From Erwinia oleae (GTDB lineage Bacteria > Pseudomonadota > Gammaproteobacteria > Enterobacterales > Enterobacteriaceae): a DNA stretch of 64,000 nt. This document shows positions 34,445 to 43,299 of this stretch, piece after piece (position 1 is the first letter of the stretch; every line of letters begins with the position of its first letter). The DNA is taken from contig NZ_JNVB01000010.1 in the NCBI RefSeq assembly GCF_000770305.1, forward strand, positions 1 to 64,000, in the 5' to 3' direction. The notes below the pieces were generated by a model. It ran no database searches. It saw only the letters and a program-made list of their open reading frames with translations, and was not told the DNA's origin. The translations under genes were made by a program, and so were the position numbers.

Positions 34445-34855
34445 TTAGCAGTCATCGGGATTCGCACAGCTGCCACTCGCGAGTGACTTGAGCGCCTGCA
34501 CCTGATTCCTGATCAGCTCTACGCGCTGGGCGCCGAGCGAAACGGTTGCCAGCGTGCCGCCGTCGCGCATCCGTTCCCTGCTGGCAGCCAGCCAGCTATC
34601 GCGATACGTCAGCCACGCGCGCTGCGCCTCGCGCAGTTTGGCTTTCTGCGTCTTATCCAGCGTGGCCAATAGCGTGCTGTATTGCTGATTCATCTCTTTG
34701 TCCCACGCGCTGCCCGCTTCGCTGTAGCACTGCTGCATATCAACCGTCGTATTGGCTTTATCCAGACAGGCGGCCTGTGCGGTATCAATCGGGTTGGTTT
34801 CCGCATGACCGCTGGCGGCATAAAGCACGCAGGCAATCGCAAAAAGTTTTCTCAT
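34445..34855 (-). CDS. LprI-like secreted protein (DUF1311)
   Basis: A 136-residue protein with signal peptide (1-18, ending GHA) and a DUF1311/LprI domain: conserved Cys pairs (ACLDKA, QQCYSEAG, GSCANPDDC), the MNQQYSTLLATLD helix and the LREAQRAWLTYRDS motif. Mycobacterial LprI inhibits lysozyme; many enterobacterial members have no tested role. In E. coli the ytfQRT-yjfF sugar transporter genes stand between ppa and fbp; here this gene and a chemoreceptor are found instead. Confidence 0.8.
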   Translation of the reverse strand: MRKLFAIACVLYAASGHAETNPIDTAQAACLDKANTTVDMQQCYSEAGSAWDKEMNQQYSTLLATLDKTQKAKLREAQRAWLTYRDSWLAASRERMRDGGTLATVSLGAQRVELIRNQVQALKSLASGSCANPDDC

Positions 34856-34936
34856 CAGGCTCTCATCGCTCAGAAGGTTTAATTAAGTTTCAGAAAAATA
34901 CATTAGCTGAATCAATCGTTTTTGTCCTGCAAGTGC

Positions 34937-34963
34937 TAAAGAACACCGCTTCCCTGCCGATAA
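34937..34963 (+). promoter_or_regulatory. FliA (sigma-28) promoter for the second chemoreceptor
   Basis: TAAA (34937-34940), exactly 15 bp, GCCGATAA (34956-34963): a perfect match to the flagellar class-3 promoter consensus, 58 bp before the start codon. Confidence 0.9.
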
Positions 34964-35021
34964 GAGACCTGTTTTCTGGTGCTTTCTGGAGCTTATTTCA
35001 GCCTTTTTGGACTTTAAAATC

Positions 35022-36584
35022 ATGCTTAAAAAAATTTCAATAAGAAGTGGTTTGTTGGTACTAATGGCGATGATGACGTTGATGCTTTTGCTGGTCAGCG
35101 TAATGGGAATTTTGGCAATCAATAAAGGTAACCGGTCGCTTGAGGTGGTTAACCGCATTCAGGGCATCGAACTGAACAGCCTGTTTCTGGCGAATACTAA
35201 ACTATTACGCGCCCGTACTTCCGCTGCCACGTCGGTCCGCAAAATGGAGATTGGCATGATGGATGATGCGGCCGCCTCAGTGGCCCGGACGGAGAAATAT
35301 ATCGCTTCTTCACAAACGGAAGTGAAACGTTTTATGGATGCAGGAACGGTCACGCTACGCGGCAAGGAGCTGGCGGATGAGGTTAAAAAAACGTACGACG
35401 TTTACCTGGAACAGGGCATTCTGCCGCTGTTTGCGGCAATTAAAAAGCAGGACCCCGATGGTTACTATACGATTCTGGAAGGTAATCTGACGCCGTTGAG
35501 CACCGCGTTTTCCGGGGCGGTGGAAAAATTCAACAGCTATGCCAATCAGGTAACGGACGAGCGTCTCGCTGAAGCCAGCCGCAATGAACGCATTCTGATG
35601 ACGCTTATTATACTGTGTGGCGCGCTGACGCTCGTTCTGCTCAGTATCGCGTGGTATATGCTGCGAACCATTCTGCTCAAGCCGCTGGATGTTGCCATTG
35701 CGCATCTCGAATTTGTCTCCGAAGGCGATCTGACGCAACCGCTGCCGGAAAGCGGCAAAAACGAGCTGGGCCGCCTGAATGCCGCGCTGGCGAAAATGCA
35801 GGCATCGCTTCAGGACTCGGTCAGCCGCGTGCGCGACGCCAGCATGCAGATCGACGTGGGCAGCCGTGAACTGGCTTCCGGCAACCTTAACCTCTCGCAG
35901 CGTACCGAAGAGTCCGCCGCCTCGTTGGAGCAGACCGCCGCCAGTATGGAGCAGCTTACCGCTACCGTGAAACTAAACGCTGAAAACGCCACCCAGGCGC
36001 ATCAGCTGGCCCGTTCGGTATCGGACAGCGCCGATCGCGGCAGCGAAGTCGTTTGCTACGTTATTGAGAAAATGCAGGAGATTGCCAGCAGTTCAAAACG
36101 CATTGGCGATATTCTTGGCGTGATCGACGGCATTGCTTTCCAGACGAACATTCTGGCGCTCAACGCCTCGGTTGAAGCGGCGCGAGCAGGCGAGCAGGGC
36201 CGTGGCTTTGCCGTTGTGGCGAGCGAAGGGCGCAACCTCGCGCAACGCAGTGCGACCGCCGCAAAAGAGATCCGCGAGCTGATCGGCGAATCACAAACGC
36301 GGGTGAACGAAGGCTCGCAGATGGCGACGAAAGCCGGCGAAACCATGGATGAAATCACCACGGAAGTAAGCCGTGTAACCACGCTGATGAAAGAGATTTC
36401 CAGCGCCTCGCAGGAGCAGAGCCGTGGCATTGAGCAGGTTAACCTGGCGGTGACGCAAATGGATGAGGTGGCGCAGCAAAACGCGGCGCTGGTTGAGCAG
36501 GCGTCGGCCGCTACTCAGTCGCTGGAGGAGCAGTCGGTGCAGTTAGTGCAGTCGATGGCCGTATTCCGCCTCAATCACGCCTGA
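35022..36584 (+). CDS. methyl-accepting chemotaxis protein, Tar/Tsr-like, with unusual hairpin residue
   Basis: A 520-residue chemoreceptor starting at ATG 35022 ([18 protein letters not shown]), aligned with the MLK start of Tsr; an upstream TTG adds five residues but has no support. Layout: TM1 (about 8-32), periplasmic four-helix-bundle-type domain (about 33-190), TM2 (about 191-212), HAMP (about 213-265), signalling coiled coil. The tip has [20 protein letters not shown]. The usual AGEVRNLAQRS or SEVRSLAQRS appears as [10 protein letters not shown], a Val-to-Gly change (GGG codon at about 36228). No NWETF-type tail. Confidence 0.9.
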   Translation: MLKKISIRSGLLVLMAMMTLMLLLVSVMGILAINKGNRSLEVVNRIQGIELNSLFLANTKLLRARTSAATSVRKMEIGMMDDAAASVARTEKYIASSQTEVKRFMDAGTVTLRGKELADEVKKTYDVYLEQGILPLFAAIKKQDPDGYYTILEGNLTPLSTAFSGAVEKFNSYANQVTDERLAEASRNERILMTLIILCGALTLVLLSIAWYMLRTILLKPLDVAIAHLEFVSEGDLTQPLPESGKNELGRLNAALAKMQASLQDSVSRVRDASMQIDVGSRELASGNLNLSQRTEESAASLEQTAASMEQLTATVKLNAENATQAHQLARSVSDSADRGSEVVCYVIEKMQEIASSSKRIGDILGVIDGIAFQTNILALNASVEAARAGEQGRGFAVVASEGRNLAQRSATAAKEIRELIGESQTRVNEGSQMATKAGETMDEITTEVSRVTTLMKEISSASQEQSRGIEQVNLAVTQMDEVAQQNAALVEQASAATQSLEEQSVQLVQSMAVFRLNHA

Positions 36585-36600
36585 GCGCAGACGCAGAAAT

Positions 36601-36636
36601 AAACGGGGCGATCACATGATCGCCCCGTTTTCTTTT
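36601..36636. terminator. bidirectional terminator chemoreceptor/fbp
   Basis: A 13-bp perfect stem AAACGGGGCGATC / GATCGCCCCGTTT with ACAT loop, TTTTCTTTT after it on the plus strand and TTTATTT on the minus strand. Confidence 0.9.
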
Positions 36637-36650
36637 GCCCGATAACAACG

Positions 36651-37649
36651 TTATGCGTCCGGGTACTCGCGCAGGAAGCGTTCGGTATCGTCCACCATGT
36701 CGGTGTTGCCAACAAAGAACGGCGAGCGCTGGTGCAGCGTCTCCGGCACCAGATCCAGAATGCGGTTTTTACCGTCGCTCGCCTTGCCGCCCGCCTGCTC
36801 GGCGAGGAAGGCCATCGGGTTGCACTCATACAGCAGGCGCAGCTTGCCCTGTGGGTGGCTGGCGGTGCTTGGGTAGAGATAGATGCCGCCTTTCAGGAGG
36901 TTGCGGTGGAAATCCGCCACCAGCGAGCCAATGTAGCGTGACGTATAGGGACGATGGGTCGCTTTATCTTCTTCCTGGCAGAACTTCAGGTACTTCTTCA
37001 CGCCCTGCGGGAAACGGATATAGTTGCCTTCGTTGATGGAGTAGGTGTAGCCCTCTTCAGGAAACGCCATTTTCTCCGCGCTGAGGCAGAACACGCCCAG
37101 AGAGGGATCGTAGGTAAAGGCGTGAACTCCGCAGCCGGTGGTATAAACCAGCATGGTTGACGACCCGTAAACCACGTAGCCTGCCGCAACCTGCTGGCTG
37201 CCAGGTTGAAGGAAATCTTCTTCCGTGACGGGTGTGCCTGGCGGGGTAATGCGGCGGTAGATAGAGAAAATGGTGCCAACTGACACGTTCACATCAATAT
37301 TTGATGATCCGTCAAGCGGGTCCATCAGCACGACGTACTTGCCGTTTTCCACGCCCTCAAAAATGACGATCTCATCTTCTTCTTCAGAGGCGATACCGGC
37401 CACGATGCCGCGTGCTTTCAACGCTGCTTTAAGCTTCTCGTTGGCAAACAGATCCAGTTTCATCTGCTGCTCGCCCTGAATGTTTTCAGCACCGCTGGCG
37501 CCCAGAATATCAACCAGCCCGGCTTTATTGATATCGCGATGAATAATTTTTGCGCCAAGCTTGATGGCGGAAATCAGCGCCGTCAGTTCACCTGTAGCGT
37601 GAGGAAAGTCATGTTGCTTCTCGACGATAAATTCGCCCAACGTTTTCAT
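36651..37649 (-). CDS. fbp: fructose-1,6-bisphosphatase class I
   Basis: Gluconeogenic enzyme, 332 residues as in E. coli, starting [15 protein letters not shown] (ATG complementary to 37647-37649); the frame runs open further upstream without similarity. The metal-binding [12 protein letters not shown] motif and SEEEDE segment are present. Confidence 0.97.
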   Translation of the reverse strand: MKTLGEFIVEKQHDFPHATGELTALISAIKLGAKIIHRDINKAGLVDILGASGAENIQGEQQMKLDLFANEKLKAALKARGIVAGIASEEEDEIVIFEGVENGKYVVLMDPLDGSSNIDVNVSVGTIFSIYRRITPPGTPVTEEDFLQPGSQQVAAGYVVYGSSTMLVYTTGCGVHAFTYDPSLGVFCLSAEKMAFPEEGYTYSINEGNYIRFPQGVKKYLKFCQEEDKATHRPYTSRYIGSLVADFHRNLLKGGIYLYPSTASHPQGKLRLLYECNPMAFLAEQAGGKASDGKNRILDLVPETLHQRSPFFVGNTDMVDDTERFLREYPDA

Positions 37650-37814
37650 AACACAATCCCTGAATCTGCGATTAAATGACAGCCTGGTTAACAAACTGCC
37701 AACGTGTTCGGGCAGTTTAGCCGAATGGACGTTAAAGAACATAGGGTAAATCCGTTTATTCCGGGAGAGGGGGGCGTTACACTGTGCGCCGAACTTTAAG
37801 TAAACGGACCTGTT

Positions 37815-39182
37815 ATGCGTATTCATATCCTTGGTATCTGCGGTACTTTTATGGGCGGGCTGGCCGTACTGGCACGCGCGCTGGGGCATGAAGTCACGGG
37901 CTCAGATGCCAATGTTTATCCGCCGATGAGCACACTGCTTGAAAAGCAAGGCATTGATTTAATTCAGGGATACGATCCTTCCCAACTCGATTCTGCGCCG
38001 GATCTGGTCATTATCGGCAACGCGATGACGCGCGGCAACGCCTGCGTGGAAGCGGTACTGGAGCGCAACATTCCTTACCTTTCCGGCCCGCAGTGGCTGC
38101 ATGACTTCGTGCTGCGCGACCGCTGGGTGCTGGCCGTCGCCGGAACGCACGGTAAAACCTCCACCGCAGGCATGCTGGCGTGGATTTTACAGGCCTGCGG
38201 TCTTGAACCGGGTTTCGTCATTGGCGGTGTGCCGGGAAACTTCGATGTATCGGCAACTTTAGGAAAAAGCCCATTCTTCGTGATTGAGGCCGATGAATAC
38301 GACTGCGCGTTTTTCGACAAGCGCTCCAAATTCGTTCATTACTGCCCGCGCACGCTGATCCTCAATAACCTCGAATTCGATCATGCCGACATCTTTGACG
38401 ATCTGCGTGCTATTCAGCGCCAGTTCCATCATCTGGTACGCATCGTGCCTGGGCAGGGCAAAATTTTACTGCCGGAAAACGACGCCAACCTGAAGCAGGT
38501 CATAGCGATGGGGTGCTGGAGCGAGCAGGAGAGCCTGGGTGAAGGCGGTCGCTGGCAGGCGAAAAAGCTGACCGTCGATGCTTCGCACTGGCAAGTGTGG
38601 CTGGATGGCGAATGCGTGGCGGAGGTGAACTGGGCGTTGGTTGGCGAACACAACATGCATAACGGCATGATGGCGATGGCGGCAGCGCGCCACGTGGGCG
38701 TCAGGCCAGAAGATGCCGGCCGCGCGCTGAACGACTTTATTAATGCGCGGCGTCGCCTGGAACTTCGCGGCGAGGCCAACGGCGTAAAAGTGTATGACGA
38801 CTTCGCGCACCATCCCACGGCGATCCTGGCAACGCTGACCGCCCTGCGCAGTAAAGTGGGCGGCACGGCGCGCATTCTGGCGGTGCTGGAACCGCGTTCA
38901 AACACTATGAAAATGGGCGTGAGTAAAGACGATTTGGCGCCTGCGCTGGCGCGCGCCGACGAGGTCTTTCTGCTTCAGCCGCACCATATTCCCTGGCAGG
39001 TTGCGGAAGTGGCGGATGCCTGCGTGCAGCCCGCGCACTGGAGCGCCGATGTTGATGCCCTTGCAGAGCGAGTAGTGAAAAGCGCGCAGCCCGGCGACAC
39101 AATTTTAGTGATGAGCAACGGCGGGTTTGGTGGGATTCATCAGAAACTGCTGGACGGGTTAGCGGAACGGGCGGGAGTTTAA
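37815..39182 (+). CDS. mpl: UDP-MurNAc:L-Ala-gamma-D-Glu-meso-DAP ligase Mpl
   Basis: Mpl re-attaches the recycled murein tripeptide to UDP-MurNAc. The 455-residue Mur ligase has [15 protein letters not shown] at the N-terminus, the ATP-binding [11 protein letters not shown] (about 110-120), the central domain motif [16 protein letters not shown], and the C-terminal [10 protein letters not shown]. Divergent from fbp, as in E. coli. Confidence 0.96.
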   Translation: MRIHILGICGTFMGGLAVLARALGHEVTGSDANVYPPMSTLLEKQGIDLIQGYDPSQLDSAPDLVIIGNAMTRGNACVEAVLERNIPYLSGPQWLHDFVLRDRWVLAVAGTHGKTSTAGMLAWILQACGLEPGFVIGGVPGNFDVSATLGKSPFFVIEADEYDCAFFDKRSKFVHYCPRTLILNNLEFDHADIFDDLRAIQRQFHHLVRIVPGQGKILLPENDANLKQVIAMGCWSEQESLGEGGRWQAKKLTVDASHWQVWLDGECVAEVNWALVGEHNMHNGMMAMAAARHVGVRPEDAGRALNDFINARRRLELRGEANGVKVYDDFAHHPTAILATLTALRSKVGGTARILAVLEPRSNTMKMGVSKDDLAPALARADEVFLLQPHHIPWQVAEVADACVQPAHWSADVDALAERVVKSAQPGDTILVMSNGGFGGIHQKLLDGLAERAGV

Positions 39183-39187
39183 AAAAT

Positions 39188-39213
39188 AAGGCGGAGATTA
39201 TCCGCCTTTTTTT
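39188..39213. terminator. bidirectional terminator mpl/yjgA
   Basis: AAGGCGGA / TCCGCCTT stem, GATTA loop, seven-T tail on the plus strand and an A-rich left arm that serves yjgA on the minus strand. Confidence 0.88.
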
Positions 39214-39757
39214 ATCGGGCTTCGGCAAGCTCGCGCAGATATTGAAAAATCTGACGCCAGGCTTTCGGCGGTTTGCTGGCGGCTTTCTCTTTTTGTGCGT
39301 TACGGATCATCGCACGTAGCTGCTGGCGATCGGCGTCGGGATACAGATTCAACACCTCCGGCAGGGCGTCGTCACCCTGTTCAACCAGCCGGTCGCGCAG
39401 CATTTCCAGCTTGTGAAACAGCGCCACCTGCTGGTTATGACGGTTCTTCAGCTTATCCAGCGCCTGGCGGATCGGATCTTCATCACGCGAGCGCAGCATT
39501 TTGCCAATCAGCTGAAGCTGGCGGCGGCGTCCCTCTTTTTTGATCTTCTGCGCCAGTTCGATAGCCGCGCGCAGATCTTCATCCAGCGGGATCTTATCCA
39601 GCGAGGTTTTACTGAGATCGACCAGCTCTGCGCCAAGCCGCTTGAGCTCTTCCGCATCGCGTTTGATTTCACTCTTACTGACCCAGATAATCTCTTCGTC
39701 TTCTTCTTCTTCGTTATCCGGTACGTCATCGAGCCAGTCGTCGGGCTGCCTGGTCAT
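39212..39757 (-). CDS. yjgA: YjgA (DarP), 50S assembly factor
   Basis: A 181-residue, highly charged helical protein with the acidic [20 protein letters not shown] start and the [19 protein letters not shown] helix of DarP. It binds late 50S precursors in E. coli. Convergent with mpl and divergent from pmbA, the conserved arrangement. Confidence 0.93.
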   Translation of the reverse strand: MTRQPDDWLDDVPDNEEEEDEEIIWVSKSEIKRDAEELKRLGAELVDLSKTSLDKIPLDEDLRAAIELAQKIKKEGRRRQLQLIGKMLRSRDEDPIRQALDKLKNRHNQQVALFHKLEMLRDRLVEQGDDALPEVLNLYPDADRQQLRAMIRNAQKEKAASKPPKAWRQIFQYLRELAEAR

Positions 39758-39917
39758 AAAAGGCTCCTTAAAAAAGATGCCAATGTTAACAGGTTACTTC
39801 GCTACTGCGAAATTGTTCTCTGAGTCTGTTAGACTCAAACTATCTCACAGGCAAAATGAGTGCGTTATGTGCGATTGTCACCGGGCAGACAGCACTCACT
39901 AATTATATGGCAGGCCG

Positions 39918-41258
39918 ATGAAATTACTCCCCCAGGTTGCAGAACAGCGTAAAATCCTTGAACAGGCGGTCGCGACAGCGCTCGACCTCGCGAAAGCCAA
40001 TGCTGACGGCGCGGAAGTCGCGGTATCGAAAACCACTGGCATCAGCGTCAGCACGCGCTACGGCGAAGTGGAAAACGTTGAGTTCAACAGCGACGGCGCG
40101 CTCGGCATCACCGTTTATCAGCAAAACCGCAAGGGCAGCGCATCTTCAACCGATCTCAGCCCTGAAGCCATTAAACGTACCGTGCAGGCGGCAATCGACA
40201 TCGCGCGGTACACCTCGCCCGATCCTTACGCTGGCGTTGCGGATCGTGAACTGCTGGCGTTCGAGGCGCCGGATCTGGATCTGTTTCATCCTGCCGATCT
40301 CGATCCTGACCGTGCTATCGAGCTGGCAGCCCGCGCGGAGCAGGCGGCGCTGAAATCCGACCCGCGCATCAGCAACACCGAAGGCGGCAGCTTTAACAGC
40401 CACGTCGGCGTACGCGTCTTTGGCAACAGTCATGGCATGATCCAGAGCTACGCCTCCAGCCGCCACTCGCTCTCCAGCAGCGTCATTGCCGGGGTGGAAG
40501 GCGACATGGAGCGCGACTACGCCTATACCATCGGCCGCGCAATTGACGATTTGAAATCGCCGGAATGGGTTGGCGAAGAGTGTGCCCGTCGCACGCTTTC
40601 ACGCCTTTCGCCGCGTAAGCTCTCCACCATGAAGGCGCCGGTTCTCTTTGCTGCCGAAGTCGCAACCGGGCTGTTTGGTCACCTGGTGGGGGCCATCAGC
40701 GGCGGCAGCGTGTACCGCAAATCAACCTTTTTGCTCGAAGAGATGGGCCAGCAGATCCTGCCGGCGTGGCTGACTATTCAGGAGCAGCCGCACCTGCTGA
40801 AAGGATTAGCGTCTTCACCGTTTGACAGCGAAGGCGTTAAAACGCATCAGCGCGATATTATTAAAGACGGCGTGCTGCAAACCTGGCTGTTGACCAACTA
40901 TTCGGCGCGCAAACTGGGTTTACAGAGCACCGGCCACGCGGGCGGTATCCATAACTGGCGTATCAACGGCCAGGGCGACAGCTTTGAACAACTGCTGAAA
41001 AAGATGGGCACGGGCCTGGTGGTCACTGAACTGATGGGGCAGGGCGTCAGCGGCATCACCGGCGACTACTCGCGCGGCGCGGCGGGCTTTTGGGTGGAAA
41101 ACGGCGAGATCCAGTATCCGGTAAGCGAAATTACTATCGCCGGCAACCTGAAAGAGATGTGGCGAAACATGGTTACCGTCGGCAGCGACATTGAGACCCG
41201 CAGCAACATCCAGTGTGGTTCGGTGCTGCTGCCGGAAATGAAAATCGCCGGACAGTAA
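39918..41258 (+). CDS. pmbA: metalloprotease subunit TldE (PmbA)
   Basis: TldE pairs with TldD (not in this window) in a metalloprotease that matures microcin B17 and cleaves the CcdA antitoxin. The 446-residue sequence shows the TldD/PmbA domains, including [17 protein letters not shown], the SSPFDSEGV segment and [21 protein letters not shown]. TldE lacks the HExxxH zinc site of TldD, and none is seen here. Confidence 0.95.
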   Translation: MKLLPQVAEQRKILEQAVATALDLAKANADGAEVAVSKTTGISVSTRYGEVENVEFNSDGALGITVYQQNRKGSASSTDLSPEAIKRTVQAAIDIARYTSPDPYAGVADRELLAFEAPDLDLFHPADLDPDRAIELAARAEQAALKSDPRISNTEGGSFNSHVGVRVFGNSHGMIQSYASSRHSLSSSVIAGVEGDMERDYAYTIGRAIDDLKSPEWVGEECARRTLSRLSPRKLSTMKAPVLFAAEVATGLFGHLVGAISGGSVYRKSTFLLEEMGQQILPAWLTIQEQPHLLKGLASSPFDSEGVKTHQRDIIKDGVLQTWLLTNYSARKLGLQSTGHAGGIHNWRINGQGDSFEQLLKKMGTGLVVTELMGQGVSGITGDYSRGAAGFWVENGEIQYPVSEITIAGNLKEMWRNMVTVGSDIETRSNIQCGSVLLPEMKIAGQ

Positions 41259-41278
41259 ATTTTCATCCATAGTAAAAG

Positions 41279-41304
41279 GGCGGTCTTTTTGACCGCCTTT
41301 TTTT
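41279..41304 (+). terminator. terminator after pmbA
   Basis: GGCGGTC / GACCGCC stem, TTTTT loop, T7 tail, just before cybC. Confidence 0.9.
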
Positions 41305-41340
41305 ATGCTTTTTATTCAAAAAATAATAAGGAACCGAGCA

Positions 41341-41724
41341 ATGCGTAAAACACTGTTGGTCATGTTCACCACCACGCTGCTGTGTACCAGTATTCCGGCG
41401 CTGGCCAGTCTGGAAGACGATATGGATATGCTGAAAGGCGGTCTGCGTACCGTGATGAAATCGGATGATGCCGGAGAGATAAAAAAAGCGCTGACCGATA
41501 TGCGTTCGGCGGCGGAAGATGCCAAAACGCAGACGCCGGACAAGCTCAAAGGTCAGCCAGCCGACAGCGCTCAAATGAAAGATTTCCGCGCCGGTCTTGA
41601 TACGCTGCTCGGGCAAATTGATTCAAGTCTGAAGCTGGCGGAGGCGGGCGATGTGGCTGGCGCGAAGGCAGAAGCCAAAAAATTTGCTGATACGCGTGAT
41701 GCCAATCACAAAAAATTTCGCTAA
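41341..41724 (+). CDS. cybC: cytochrome b562
   Basis: A periplasmic four-helix heme protein, 127 residues with signal peptide (about 1-20). The start is ATG 41341 after AAGGA. Heme ligands of the family appear in place: Met in LEDDMDML near the mature N-terminus and His in DANHKKFR near the C-terminus. In E. coli it also follows pmbA. Confidence 0.93.
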   Translation: MRKTLLVMFTTTLLCTSIPALASLEDDMDMLKGGLRTVMKSDDAGEIKKALTDMRSAAEDAKTQTPDKLKGQPADSAQMKDFRAGLDTLLGQIDSSLKLAEAGDVAGAKAEAKKFADTRDANHKKFR

Positions 41725-41731
41725 AGGTAAC

Positions 41732-41752
41732 GGGTCCGCCCGGACCCTTTTA
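41732..41752 (+). terminator. terminator after cybC
   Basis: GGGTCC / GGACCC stem, GCCC loop, TTTTAT tail. Confidence 0.85.
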
Positions 41753-41986
41753 TCGGGATGTTAATCATATTCACTTATCTTTAAATAGCGTGAAAATATT
41801 GTCGTTTTTATATTAATAACTACCGCAGATGCCTGATATGGCTGATGCCATTATATTTTTTACTGTGCTTTATTTATCATTTAATAATACGTCAGATAAG
41901 TTTTTCCTCTGTAATCCTTTCTTTTTGAATCATTATTCATTGAAAAATCACTTTTAAATGCATGGACTTAGCATAATTAAACGCAG

Positions 41987-42008
41987 GATTGTGATATCTC
42001 TCGCATTT
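41987..42008 (+). promoter_or_regulatory. candidate CRP site 1
   Basis: GATTGTGA, 6 bp, TCGCATTT: 13 of the 16 bases flanking the central spacer match the CRP consensus AAATGTGA-N6-TCACATTT. Confidence 0.5.
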
Positions 42009-42035
42009 CCCCTCTCTGCATGCACAAATTAACGA

Positions 42036-42057
42036 TTTTGTGGCACAGATCGCATTC
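42036..42057 (+). promoter_or_regulatory. candidate CRP site 2
   Basis: TTTTGTGG, 6 bp, TCGCATTC; core half-sites TGTGG and TCGCA. Centred 49 bp downstream of site 1. Confidence 0.4.
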
Positions 42058-42201
42058 CATCTGTCTGTTTCCACTTTGAAACGGAAAAAGTCGTTCTACA
42101 CAGTCAGGCTTCAGAACGTTAATTTGATGACATCAGAAATTAATGGCCTTTTGTGCCAGCACTATGACGAGGTTCGTAACGTGGAAAATGGAGCGGTATC
42201 G

Positions 42202-42519
42202 GTGAGTACGGCTAACGAGGAACAGGCTATTCAGGCGTTGGCGGATCGCGTAATGGGTCAGATCGCCACGCTTTTTGCTACAAAAGAGATCCATCCCAAC
42301 GCGGTGCAGCAGCAGATGCTGACCTCGCACGTTAAGGCGATGGCGCTGCGTTCCATCACCGGCGAGCCGCTGCCGGAAGTGGAAGCGGAGCTGTTTGAGG
42401 ATATCTCTTCTGACTCCATGTCGCTGGCGCAGCAGGTGGTCGATCTGTTTGGCAATCTGCCACAAGAAGAGGCCTGGCTATTGTCGGTCCATTTTGAAGT
42501 CGCAAAAGAGAACGCCTGA
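42202..42519 (+). CDS. stand-alone PRD protein (EF_0829/AHA_3910-like), GTG start
   Basis: I place the start at GTG 42202, 105 residues, because GGAG lies eight bases upstream (42190-42193) and this length fits the family; longer in-frame starts (ATG 42040, ATG 42127, GTG 42181) add unconserved residues. The product is a single PTS-regulation domain without DNA- or RNA-binding part. Two histidines sit at the usual PRD positions: His43 in LTSHVKAMALRSITGEPL and His97 in WLLSVHFEVAKEN. It presumably senses phosphorylation state by HPr or an EIIB-like donor and is the first gene of the island. Confidence 0.8.
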   Translation: MSTANEEQAIQALADRVMGQIATLFATKEIHPNAVQQQMLTSHVKAMALRSITGEPLPEVEAELFEDISSDSMSLAQQVVDLFGNLPQEEAWLLSVHFEVAKENA

Positions 42520-42567
42520 TAGTCACGCAATTACGCAGTTATTTTTCAACAAATTAAGGAATAGAAC

Positions 42568-42930
42568 ATGTCTCAGGTCATCGTAGTGATTGGCGATCGT
42601 TTAGGTAAAGGCCAGAAGGTTGCCGCAGGCGTTGAAAAAGCGGGCGGCAAAGCGATTGTCGTACCGGGCGTGGCGGCGGATATGAAGCTGGGCGACGTCA
42701 TGAAGGCGGAAAACGCCTCTTTCGGCATCTCTTTCTGCGGCAGCGGCGGCGCAGGCGCAATCACCGCGCAGAACAAACACGGCTATAAAGCGAAATACGG
42801 CATGCGCTCCATTGAAGAAGGCGTCACGGCCATCAATGAAGGCGCGCTCGCGCTGGGCTTTGGCTTTATGGATAAAGAAGAGCTGGGCGAGCGTCTGGTG
42901 CAGGCCTGGAACAAGAAGCACGGCGGCTGA
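42568..42930 (+). CDS. SFCGS-family glycine-rich protein
   Basis: A 120-residue soluble protein with AAGGA upstream. The family hallmark SFCGSGGAGAIT is at residues 55-66, with Cys57. The N-terminus (MSQVIVVIGD) is a likely beta strand. The family (EF_0830 type) is uncharacterised; it always accompanies DUF4310-4312 in the clusters I know of. The Cys-Gly-x-Gly loop resembles phosphocysteine loops of PTS EIIB proteins in composition, but lies in mid-protein rather than after strand 1, so this is only a suggestion. Confidence 0.85.
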   Translation: MSQVIVVIGDRLGKGQKVAAGVEKAGGKAIVVPGVAADMKLGDVMKAENASFGISFCGSGGAGAITAQNKHGYKAKYGMRSIEEGVTAINEGALALGFGFMDKEELGERLVQAWNKKHGG

Positions 42931-42933
42931 CCG

Positions 42934-43230
42934 ATGAAGGAGCAATTCACCACCACGGTGAACGTCAGCGGCAAGGGCGACAGCAAAGCGCGCGCTTTTG
43001 CCGATGCGCTGAGCCGGGTACAGAACACGCTACTGAAATCCACCAACAAAGTTCTGCTTCGCATTGAACCTCAGGATGTGAAAGTGGTTCGGGCGCAGGA
43101 GAGGGTCAGAAAAGAGAAGTTTCTTTTCTTTTTTCTGGCGAGAGAGCGACGGAGTTACAGCGTTGAGCTGGATATTACCGTCAACGTGAGCGTAATCGAC
43201 GCTGATAAGGTCGATTTCGACGCGCAATAA
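42934..43230 (+). CDS. DUF4312 family protein
   Basis: A 98-residue soluble protein starting 3 bp after the SFCGS gene, with no strong ribosome site, so translation is probably coupled. Predicted pattern: strand (EQFTTTVNVSGKG), helix (SKARAFADALSRVQNTLL), strands (LLRIEPQDVKVVRA, SYSVELDITVNVSVID), around a basic KEKFLFFFLARERR stretch. EF_0831-type family of unknown function; probably a cytoplasmic partner of the membrane proteins. Confidence 0.85.
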   Translation: MKEQFTTTVNVSGKGDSKARAFADALSRVQNTLLKSTNKVLLRIEPQDVKVVRAQERVRKEKFLFFFLARERRSYSVELDITVNVSVIDADKVDFDAQ

Positions 43231-43234
43231 AGCA

Positions 43235-43250
43235 CTGCCCTTCGGGGCAG
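43235..43250 (+). other. intercistronic UUCG hairpin
   Basis: CTGCCC / GGGCAG stem capped by a TTCG tetraloop, a very stable hairpin, in the 69-bp gap between the soluble (DUF4312) and membrane (DUF4311) genes. No T-run follows. It may protect or process the mRNA so that the two parts are made in different amounts. Confidence 0.6.
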
Positions 43251-43299
43251 CAATAACCACGATTTAAAAACGTTGGCGTAAGCCTGAAAGGAAAGACTA

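Larger units (their letters stand above)
41753..42201 (+). promoter_or_regulatory. regulatory region upstream of the DUF4310-4312 island
   Basis: About 450 bp of AT-rich sequence, unlike its GC-rich neighbours, with no supported gene. It holds two CRP-like sites (listed separately) and a weak sigma-70 candidate: TTGAAA (42076-42081) and TACACA (42097-42102), with a short 15-bp spacer. The second CRP-like site would then lie near -62, a class I activation position. An open frame from ATG 42040 and an ATG at 42127 have no ribosome site. Confidence 0.5.

Noticed and set aside
42040-42201. 54-codon upstream extension of the PRD gene
   Set aside because: No ribosome site at ATG 42040 or ATG 42127; it covers a CRP-like site and promoter-like sequence, and GTG 42202 has GGAG at good spacing.
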